Below, piece by piece: positions 29,113 through 36,007 of a stretch of DNA of 36,007 nt. The stretch comes from Syntrophomonadaceae bacterium. Lineage in GTDB: Bacteria; Bacillota; Ch66; Ch109. Position 1 is the stretch's first letter; each line of letters starts with the position of its first letter. The stretch is taken from positions 1-36,007 of the forward strand of contig JAAYQE010000020.1 in the NCBI GenBank assembly GCA_012519455.1. The letters run 5' to 3'. The notes below the pieces were generated by a model. That model saw only the letters and a list, made by a program, of their open reading frames with translations, was not told the origin of the DNA and made no database searches. The translations under genes were made by a program, and so were the position numbers.

Positions 29113-29171
29113 TTTTATTTAGTCTAGCCTAGCTTAGTCTAGGGGTTTAATTTAATAAGTGAAGCTTATAA

Positions 29172-29204
29172 GTGGAGTGGAGTTTTATAGACTCCACTTT
29201 TTTG
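29172..29204 (+). terminator. Rho-independent terminator downstream of tRNA-Pro
   Basis: AGTGGAGT-TTTATAG-ACTCCACTTTTTT. Confidence 0.8.
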
Positions 29205-29363
29205 TTGCTGGAAGAAAAAAGTAGCAACTCGGAGACCCAAAACCGCCGTTAGATGGAGCAGCCGGAATCCTGAGGTAAGCTAATTAGCCCCCTGGGTCAT
29301 AACTATGAAAAATGAAAGCGATGATGTTTAATTTATATCCAAATGAAGGAAAATCACCTGCTC

Positions 29364-29453
29364 GTGGAGAAAGAAATACTTATCATTGATGACGAATTAC
29401 GATTGGTTGATCGAAGAGCGGGACATTCAAAGGAGCAATACCGATGCGTCTAA
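29364..29453 (+). pseudogene. Response-regulator receiver-domain N-terminal fragment
   Basis: Manual translation from GTG 29364: (M)EKEILIIDDELRLVDRRAGHSKEQYRCV-stop; ILIIDDExRLV is the receiver beta1/acidic-pocket start. Confidence 0.5.
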
Positions 29454-29854
29454 GTGAAAATGATATCAACTTAATCAAACAGTTCATTCTAGAAAAACTT
29501 TCCCCCTACTTTATTATTATCTTTGGTACTGCGGGCCGGGGTGAGATGCGGCCGGATAGCGATATAGACATTGCTTTTTTAAGTGACCTGCATTTTGAAC
29601 CTTATGAACTTTTTCTGCTTAGTCAGGAGTTAGCTGGGCAACTGAATCGAGAAGTGGACCTGATTGATTTGGCGACTGTCTCCACAGTATTCCAAGCCCA
29701 AATAGTTGGGACGGGTAGGGTAATTTATTGTCGGAACGAGTACCAGCGGATGATCTTCACTTTGACAGTACTAAAAAAATATGCCAGATTAAATGAGGAA
29801 CGGCGTCCTATTATCGAGAGGATAAAAGAAAGAGGAAGCGTTTATGCAAAATGA
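29444..29854 (+). CDS. MNT-type nucleotidyltransferase (antitoxin of HEPN/MNT pair)
   Basis: 136 aa; IIFGTAGRGEMRPDSDIDIAFLSD nucleotidyltransferase motif (G-T-x10-D-x-D). Confidence 0.88.
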   Translation: MRLSENDINLIKQFILEKLSPYFIIIFGTAGRGEMRPDSDIDIAFLSDLHFEPYELFLLSQELAGQLNREVDLIDLATVSTVFQAQIVGTGRVIYCRNEYQRMIFTLTVLKKYARLNEERRPIIERIKERGSVYAK

Positions 29855-30248
29855 TGTAATCTTGAACAAAATTCAGGTTATTGAGCGCTGCATCAAGCGG
29901 ATCAGGGAAGAATATGCTGGTGACCCACGTAATCTAGCTAATTTGACTAAGCAGGATTCCATAGTGCTTAACATTCAACGGGCCTGTGAAGCCAGTATTG
30001 ATCTGGCCATGCACCTTGTATCTGAAAAAGGGTTGGGGATACCTCAGAGTAGCCGTGAAGTCTTCGAAATTCTCCAAAAAAATAAGCTTATTGATGAACC
30101 GCTTGCCGCTATTCTTATGGCCATGGTTGGTTTTCGAAATATTGCTGTTCATGATTATCAAAAACTTAACCTGAAGATTGTGCAAAGTATCATTGAAAGA
30201 CACCTGGATGATCTAACAACGTTCACTGAGAGAATCCTAAAAATATAA
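29844..30248 (+). CDS. HEPN-domain protein (DUF86/HepT-like toxin)
   Basis: 134 aa; RNIAVHDY matches R-x4-H-x-Y; overlaps MNT by 11 bp. Confidence 0.9.
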   Translation: MQNDVILNKIQVIERCIKRIREEYAGDPRNLANLTKQDSIVLNIQRACEASIDLAMHLVSEKGLGIPQSSREVFEILQKNKLIDEPLAAILMAMVGFRNIAVHDYQKLNLKIVQSIIERHLDDLTTFTERILKI

Positions 30249-30293
30249 AGTTCTAATAGCAAAAGTATACAAACCCTATGCCGCAGAATCTCA

Positions 30294-30323
30294 TTGACAA
30301 AGGGATTACGAACCGGGTAAAAT
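30294..30323 (+). promoter_or_regulatory. SigmaA promoter of tRNA-Arg
   Basis: TTGACA, 18-bp spacer, TAAAAT. Confidence 0.65.
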
Positions 30324-30392
30324 AGGTGCAGTGTTTGTGGGACTATAGTGAGTCCCTAAAACCAAGCGGCCTTTTCCTTAAGGCGTGTATCA

Positions 30393-30469
<77 letters not shown>

Positions 30470-30529
30470 TTAAAAGTTAATCAAGCAATTAACCGTTTTA
30501 CGTTATATATGACCAAATAGCCGACAAAA

Positions 30530-30553
30530 AATCCGCCTGTTCTGAGGCGGATT
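30530..30553. terminator. Bidirectional hairpin between tRNA-Arg and the Spo0E-like gene
   Basis: AATCCGCCT-GTTCTG-AGGCGGATT; T-run on the minus-strand 3' side. Confidence 0.75.
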
Positions 30554-30664
30554 CTATATTTTGTGTATCTACCAATGCGATTTCGATTTAGATCTTGATA
30601 GGTTGTTGTAATATTGTCGTTATAACAATAGAACTAGCCCTTTACGTATTTAACTCGTAGCCAT

Positions 30665-30859
30665 CTACTGCGTTTTAATTGATTCTACGTGGTCGAGCGT
30701 TAGGCGTTGAAATCGTACTATCAACTCATCTAATCGAGTGCTTAAGTGCATTACCTCCGTAGATAGAAGAGAGTGTCTTGTCCCTAAATCGTTTAGTTTA
30801 AGCCGAATTTGTTCTATTTGGTGGGACAGTTCTTCCTGACCATAGGTGTGCATGAACAA
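30665..30859 (-). CDS. Spo0E-like aspartyl-phosphate phosphatase family protein
   Basis: 64 aa; IEQIRLKLNDL...LSTEVMHLSTRLDELIVRFQRL matches the Spo0E S-x-x-L-D-x-L-I pattern; AGGAGG SD upstream. Confidence 0.7.
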   Translation of the reverse strand: MFMHTYGQEELSHQIEQIRLKLNDLGTRHSLLSTEVMHLSTRLDELIVRFQRLTLDHVESIKTQ

Positions 30860-31091
30860 TCGCCTAACCTCCTAATCCATGTATGCAGTACTTAAGAATT
30901 AAGTCTTTACAGAGATTACCATATAGTGTCTTTTTTAGCAATATTTTTTCGGTCGCAAAATCGTTAATTTATTAGAAATATTTCACGGAATCTTAATTTT
31001 TTAAGGTATATTATACCGTATCTTAATTTTTTTAAATAGCGTAAAAGAATATACTTTCCTCTATTTTTTAATTTTTTGGTATTAGATGTTG

Positions 31092-31517
31092 TTAAAAATA
31101 CTTTAATTGGATGAGTAGGATACCGGCTGCTAGAATACCTGATGTAAGGATAATATTGGCACTTTTGGTGCGGTGCGATTTTTTCATCATTATATAAAGT
31201 AAGGCGTTAACTACAACCAGGGTGATTAACTGGAATAGGACCCCATTAAAGGTACCAGCGGTTTGAAACATGTTTTGCGGGATTAACTCCTCCCCACGCA
31301 TAAGCGGAAAAATAATGGTGGACATAATAATTACTAAGTTCGCCGTTGTGCAAAGTATATAGCTCAGATTAAGCATACGGGGACTTATTTTCAACATGGG
31401 GGGCGGCGGAGTTGGAGCCGGCGTTTTAGGATTACTAGCACTAGTTTTCATAGTTTTACGTTTTTTACGTGCCTCATCTCTCTGTTGCGAGCGACGATAG
31501 CTACGGGTACTATTCAT
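31092..31517 (-). CDS. Hypothetical membrane protein
   Basis: 141 aa; basic/Pro-rich N-terminus then three hydrophobic segments; GGAGAGA SD. Confidence 0.65.
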   Translation of the reverse strand: MNSTRSYRRSQQRDEARKKRKTMKTSASNPKTPAPTPPPPMLKISPRMLNLSYILCTTANLVIIMSTIIFPLMRGEELIPQNMFQTAGTFNGVLFQLITLVVVNALLYIMMKKSHRTKSANIILTSGILAAGILLIQLKYF

Positions 31518-31652
31518 CTATCTCTCTCCTTAATTTGACAGAAGATCTTTTGTATCAATAACATTCTAATGTAAGGAGGGGGAGAAGACAAGTCCAAGCC
31601 TTAGAAGCAAGTGTAAGAACCAATAAAATTAATATATAATTAATATAAATCA

Positions 31653-31687
31653 GAAGGTTTTACCTAATATATTATGAAGGTTTTACC
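31653..31687. repeat. Two direct copies of GAAGGTTTTACC upstream of lpdD-ubiD
   Basis: 31653-31664 and 31676-31687, 23 bp apart start to start. Confidence 0.8.
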
Positions 31688-31712
31688 GAATTTACCATAG
31701 GAGGAATGAACG

Positions 31713-32096
31713 GTGCAGGGTCAGAATATCCGGATTCAGGTTGGGAAGGGCCGGCATCAGGTGGTATTGCAGGGAGTTCTGATTGGCCAAGGGGTTTCGG
31801 TTTTACTTATTGGGGGCGAGCAGCCGCATATCGGAGGAGTGGTGCTTAGTGTCCCCCGTAAAAGCTTAACCGGAGAAGGAATTAGCTGTGATTCGTGGAT
31901 CTTGCCGGTGCCCGCCCACCGGGATGTTGAGGCAGCGCGACCGGTAGCAGAAATGATCTGCCGGGCCTCGGGTCAAACGACAGTAGTAACTGCCGGTATC
32001 CATATTCATCAGGCGGAAGCGTGGGAATTAGAGGTTTTGTTAGAAAACTGCTGTACTGCAGCGCGTCAGTTTATCGATCAATTCCTCCCTAAATAA
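31713..32096 (+). CDS. LpdD-like prenylated-flavin chaperone (UbiD partner)
   Basis: 127 aa; size, VTAGIHIHQAEAWELEVLLENC and position directly upstream of UbiD. Confidence 0.7.
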   Translation: MQGQNIRIQVGKGRHQVVLQGVLIGQGVSVLLIGGEQPHIGGVVLSVPRKSLTGEGISCDSWILPVPAHRDVEAARPVAEMICRASGQTTVVTAGIHIHQAEAWELEVLLENCCTAARQFIDQFLPK

Positions 32097-32177
32097 TAAG
32101 TATTCATTAACTTTGGTATTGGTTGCTGAGTACCGCGGTATATGGCAAAATTAAGACTAAGTATTATGAGGTGAAAT

Positions 32178-33953
32178 ATGCATACCAACCTGAGAAGTTT
32201 TATCCAAGTTTTACAAAAAGAAAAGGAAATCATTGAGGTAACGGCACCGGTGGACCCGGTATTGGAATTGGCGGAAATACAGCGTCGAGTCGTAGAGGCC
32301 CAGGGACCGGCTTTGTTATTTACTCGGGTTAAAGGGAGTAATTTTCCCGTAGTAACTAATCTTTTTGGTACCCAACGCCGGCTGGAATTGGCGATTGGTT
32401 CGCGACCAGAAATAATCGTAAAAAAGGCCCTAGCTGCCCTGGAACGGTTAATGTCGCCCAAGCTCGGGGTATTATGGCAGGAACGGGACTGGTTATTAGA
32501 TTTACTGCGGTGCGGCGTAAAAAAGGTAAATCCCCGTAAAGCGCCCGTATTAGAATGCTGTCAGCGAAAAGAGCAGGTAGACCTGGGACAGTTGCCAGCC
32601 CTAGTTAGCTGGCCAGAAGACGGAGGTCGGTTTATCACCTTACCTCTGGTTTATACTGAACACCCGGTAACCGGACAGCATAACTTAGGAATGTATCGGG
32701 CGCAGATTTTTTCCGCTAACCAAACCGGTATGCACTGGCAGATTCATAAGGGGGGCGGGTTTCATTATTATGAAGCCGAACAGCAGGGGCAATCTCTGCC
32801 GCTAACCCTTTTCTTGGGGGGCCCTCCGGCTTTGACCATGGCCGCGATCGCGGCTTTGCCGGAAATGATCCCGGAATTGATTTTTGCGTCCTTTCTTATG
32901 GGGGATAAGGTTAAGCAGGTAGAGGTGGCAGAACACGCACACGCTTTAATTGCGGAAACGGAGTTTGCCCTTTGTGGAGAGGTACCGCCAAAACTGCGTC
33001 GTCCAGAAGGCCCTTTTGGGGATCATTATGGTTACTACTCAGTGGTACATGATTTTCCCGTTTTTCAGGTTCAAACGGTTTATCACCGGCGGGATGCGAT
33101 TTACCCCGCTACAGTGGTAGGTAAACCACGACAGGAAGACTATTATATCGGGGATTATTTTCAAAGTTTGTTATCTCCGCTGTTTCCGGTAGTGATGCCC
33201 GGGGTACGAGCTCTCTGGACCTATGCGGAAACGGGTTTTCATAGCCTGGCTGCGGCCGTGGTGCGCGAAAGTTATTATCGGGAAGCCCTGGCCCATGCTT
33301 TCCGTATTCTGGGCGAAGGCCAGTTATCGCTAACGAAAATTTTGCTAGTTACGGATGTTTCCTGTGATTTAAGCCGGTTTGTCGATCTGTTAGAGGTCCT
33401 GCTCCAGCGTTTTCAACCGGAACGGGATTTACTCATCATTAATGATACCGCTATGGATACCCTGGATTATACCGGTCGCAAGTTTAACCAGGGTAGCAAG
33501 GCCATTATTACCGGTCTGGGAGCTCCAGTCCGGCGTTTACCGCAGGAGTACCAGGGTGGCCTTTTTCCCGGCATAAGCAAAATAAAACCTTTCTGCCGGG
33601 GATGCTTGCTACTCTCAGGAAATTCTTTTGACCAGCATCCGCAGCTGGCGGAAGAACTGGTACCATTGGTGCAAGAGCCCTTGGCGGAGTGGCCGCTGGT
33701 GATCCTGGTGGATGAGGTTGATCGTATTTATGACCAAACCTCGTTCCTTTGGACCGTGTTCACTCGCTTTGACCCGGCTTTAGATATTTATGCGGTAAAG
33801 ATCGTTAAGCATAATAAGCTGGTTTATCAGGGGCCAATCCTCATCGACGCGCGGATGAAACCTCCTTATCCGGGAGAATTGTTCCCCCAAGAAGATATCG
33901 TAAAAAGGGTTTCCAAACGTTGGAACGAATTATTTGGTAATGATCAGGCTTAA
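32178..33953 (+). CDS. UbiD family decarboxylase
   Basis: 591 aa; MYRAQIFSANQTGMHWQIHKGGGFHYYEAE, PEGPFGDHYGYYSVVHDFPVFQV. Confidence 0.93.
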   Translation: MHTNLRSFIQVLQKEKEIIEVTAPVDPVLELAEIQRRVVEAQGPALLFTRVKGSNFPVVTNLFGTQRRLELAIGSRPEIIVKKALAALERLMSPKLGVLWQERDWLLDLLRCGVKKVNPRKAPVLECCQRKEQVDLGQLPALVSWPEDGGRFITLPLVYTEHPVTGQHNLGMYRAQIFSANQTGMHWQIHKGGGFHYYEAEQQGQSLPLTLFLGGPPALTMAAIAALPEMIPELIFASFLMGDKVKQVEVAEHAHALIAETEFALCGEVPPKLRRPEGPFGDHYGYYSVVHDFPVFQVQTVYHRRDAIYPATVVGKPRQEDYYIGDYFQSLLSPLFPVVMPGVRALWTYAETGFHSLAAAVVRESYYREALAHAFRILGEGQLSLTKILLVTDVSCDLSRFVDLLEVLLQRFQPERDLLIINDTAMDTLDYTGRKFNQGSKAIITGLGAPVRRLPQEYQGGLFPGISKIKPFCRGCLLLSGNSFDQHPQLAEELVPLVQEPLAEWPLVILVDEVDRIYDQTSFLWTVFTRFDPALDIYAVKIVKHNKLVYQGPILIDARMKPPYPGELFPQEDIVKRVSKRWNELFGNDQA

Positions 33954-34014
33954 CTAGTACGAGGATTAAAGCCTTTACCCATTTTATTCTTAAATCAGGG
34001 AGGGTCATCGGGGT

Positions 34015-34680
34015 ATGGCGGTGAAGATTGATTTGCATATTCATTCCCGGTATTCTTTCGATTGTTCTTCGCGCGTAGAAGATATTTTGCAATGGGGAAA
34101 ACAAAATGGAGTAGATGTTCTCTGTATTACCGATCATCACAGTTACCTAAAAAGCGCTCCTATTAGCGAAGGAGTCCGGCAGAATGGTTTGGTAGTTTTA
34201 CGAGGAGCGGAAGCCACTACCAATAACGGCCATTTTCTTATCTATGGGGTGCAGGATGATTCCTGGAATTGTCGTGGTTCTCAGGAGGAACTAGATGCCC
34301 AAAGATTAATTGATTATGTTAATGCTTTAGGTGGCGTAGTAATCGCGGCCCATCCCTTTCGTAAAGGCGGTGATTATTCCGGTGGCTGGCGAATGACCCG
34401 GTTACGTGGTTTAGTGGCGATTGAGACTTGGAATAATCGCTGTACGGACGAGGAAAATCAAGAGGCAGTAAGGCTGGCGCAAAAGATGGGTCTACCGATG
34501 GTGGGAGGTAGTGATGCACATATCCCGGAAGCAGTAGGCACAGCTTATTCCCTGGTGGGAAGAGAAATTCGTTCTTTAAAGGACTTGGTACAGGCCTTGA
34601 AACAGGGCTTGTGCCGCATGGATAATGGGGGTCGTGATCAAAAATATACGCTGGTTCGAGCCTGGGATTACGATTTATAA
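34015..34680 (+). CDS. PHP-domain phosphoesterase
   Basis: 221 aa; KIDLHIHSRYSFD, CITDHHSY, VIAAHPFRKGG, VGGSDAHIPEAVG. Confidence 0.92.
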   Translation: MAVKIDLHIHSRYSFDCSSRVEDILQWGKQNGVDVLCITDHHSYLKSAPISEGVRQNGLVVLRGAEATTNNGHFLIYGVQDDSWNCRGSQEELDAQRLIDYVNALGGVVIAAHPFRKGGDYSGGWRMTRLRGLVAIETWNNRCTDEENQEAVRLAQKMGLPMVGGSDAHIPEAVGTAYSLVGREIRSLKDLVQALKQGLCRMDNGGRDQKYTLVRAWDYDL

Positions 34681-34697
34681 GGACGGTGAGGGACCAG

Positions 34698-35585
34698 ATG
34701 AATAGAACTTTTAGAACCATTACCGTGCCGGAAAAGGGGAGCTGGATAAAAAAGCGTTATCGGCCATTTATCGATTCCGCAGGTATTCCAGTAGCCGTTA
34801 AGCAGATCGGACCGTTAGACGGCAGCGGTTCTAAAGCTCAGCTGATTTTATTTGATGATGGACAGCAGTATGTGGTCAAATTTAAGGGGAATTTTCAAGG
34901 GCCACGGGTGCTGGCTAACGAACTAATTGCTTCACGACTGGCCCAAATGCTGCAGTTACCGATAGCTGAGTTTCAGGTTGTTCGGGTTCCCCAGATCTTT
35001 ATCGATTTTGAGCCGGATATGGCTCGGCGCCCCTTTATTGGCGGGTTGCAATTCGGTAGTTTATTTTACGCCAACGCAATAGCTAGCCCTACTCAAACCA
35101 TGCTGGGTCATCTGGATAATCCAACATTACTGGCTTCTATTGTAGTTTTCGATCACCTGATTAACAACTGGGACCGGTCATGCCATGGGGATAATGTTTT
35201 ATTTCTCCCCGGGTCACCCCCACAATTATTGTTGATTGATCACGGTCATGCCTTTTTGGGACCAGAATGGACGGTAGAAGAACTACAGGCTAATACTCTG
35301 CCGGTTAAGCCGTTATTCGGTAATTTTTATCGTATTATGGCTCCCTATCTAGTCGGCGACGTTTTTGCGGAAAGCCTAGAACGCGTGGAGCGCTTGCAGC
35401 GGCAGCAGTTGGCTGCCTTGATGGTCGATATACCACTGGAATGGGGTATTTATGAAGCTGAACAGGAGGCGCTGATTGAATTTTTATTGGCCCGGAAAGA
35501 TCAGGTTCGGCCCACCATCGCCAAATTGCAGCGTCGGGGTCGTTTTCCCCAGACAGAAGATTATAAAAAATATATCGTCAGATAG
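34698..35585 (+). CDS. HipA-like kinase domain protein
   Basis: YVVKFKGN Lys motif, FDHLINNWDRSCHGDNVLF catalytic loop, LLLIDHGHAF metal-binding motif; ATG 34698 or GTG 34686. Confidence 0.8.
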   Translation: MNRTFRTITVPEKGSWIKKRYRPFIDSAGIPVAVKQIGPLDGSGSKAQLILFDDGQQYVVKFKGNFQGPRVLANELIASRLAQMLQLPIAEFQVVRVPQIFIDFEPDMARRPFIGGLQFGSLFYANAIASPTQTMLGHLDNPTLLASIVVFDHLINNWDRSCHGDNVLFLPGSPPQLLLIDHGHAFLGPEWTVEELQANTLPVKPLFGNFYRIMAPYLVGDVFAESLERVERLQRQQLAALMVDIPLEWGIYEAEQEALIEFLLARKDQVRPTIAKLQRRGRFPQTEDYKKYIVR

Positions 35586-35603
35586 TTTAGAAAGGGGATC
35601 GCC

Positions 35604-36007
35604 GTGGAACTGGAACATTGCATTAATTTTATTGTTACCCGGGCCCAACATACGGTGCATCAGCTGTTTAAAGCGGCACTAGCACCATATGGAGTTACCC
35701 CGGGACAGTACGGAGTGCTGCGCTGCCTCTGGGACGAGGACGGACAAACCGTACGGCAGATTGCGGACCGTTTATATTTAGATGCTTCTACGATGACCGG
35801 CATTTTGGATCGCATGGAACAAAGAGGATTGATACTTAAACAAACGGATCCACGTGATCGGCGCGCCTTACAGATTCTCCTTACGCCTAAAGGAAGGGAT
35901 TTACAAGCGCCTTTGGAACACGCGATCGATGCTGCCAACGAGCAAGTATTACAAGAGTTAGTACCAGCGGAGGTTGAATCGTTAAAAAAATTATTGTGGG
36001 ATATCGG
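35604..36007 (+). CDS. MarR family transcriptional regulator (runs off window end)
   Basis: Manual translation from GTG 35604: MELEHCINFIVTRAQHTVHQLFKAALAPYGVTPGQYGVLRCLWDEDGQTVRQIADRLYLDASTMTGILDRMEQRGLILKQTDPRDRRALQILLTPKG; GGGGA SD; no stop in window. Confidence 0.9.
   Translation, partial: MELEHCINFIVTRAQHTVHQLFKAALAPYGVTPGQYGVLRCLWDEDGQTVRQIADRLYLDASTMTGILDRMEQRGLILKQTDPRDRRALQILLTPKGRDLQAPLEHAIDAANEQVLQELVPAEVESLKKLLWDI

Noticed and set aside
29119-29142. Short repeat TTAGTCTAG x2 (15-bp period) downstream of tRNA-Pro
   Set aside because: Only two 9-bp copies, low complexity, could be chance; no att-like duplication of a tRNA 3' end seen
34319-34720. Minus-strand ORF of 133 aa
   Set aside because: Antisense to the PHP-domain gene, no recognisable motif or SD
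35660-35938. Minus-strand ORF of 92 aa at the window end
   Set aside because: Antisense shadow of the MarR-family CDS (35604 onward), which is missing from the ORF track only because it has no stop in the window

Overview
Chromosomal segment of a Gram-positive, probably spore-forming Clostridia/Peptococcaceae-like bacterium. Lineage is inferred from gene content: YtvI, GerMN, Spo0E-like, VanW and SLH proteins, plus a T-box. Most of the window is housekeeping or conserved accessory genes: thrC, pilT plus a prepilin peptidase, an AtuA/DUF1446 pair, an SLH protein, purC, two DegV proteins, paaK, ytvI, NUDIX, L,D-transpeptidase, DUF503, PRC-barrel, VanW, radical SAM, isochorismatase-like, ChlI/ChlD-like AAA+/VWA pair, GerMN, murI, split class I fumarase, rph, rdgB, metallophosphoesterase, tRNA-Pro(UGG), MNT/HEPN pair, tRNA-Arg(UCU), Spo0E-like, LpdD-UbiD pair, PHP, HipA-like kinase and a MarR running off the end. 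The strongest non-routine signals are: (1) a paaK leader with a full T-box followed by a second Stem III/antiterminator/terminator module that has no second Stem I; (2) an exact 20-bp tandem duplication that frameshifts a two-domain PRC-barrel gene, where removing one copy restores a continuous ORF; (3) a prepilin peptidase that keeps both catalytic Asp motifs but lacks the Cys-rich methylase segment; (4) a truncated metallo-beta-lactamase gene ahead of fumarase; (5) a small interval between two tRNAs holding a response-regulator fragment and an MNT/HEPN toxin-antitoxin pair; (6) an unlisted 30-codon sORF with a good SD whose stop lies inside the SD of the SLH gene. No CRISPR array, transposase or prophage was seen. 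All family calls come from reading motifs by eye; no searches were run.
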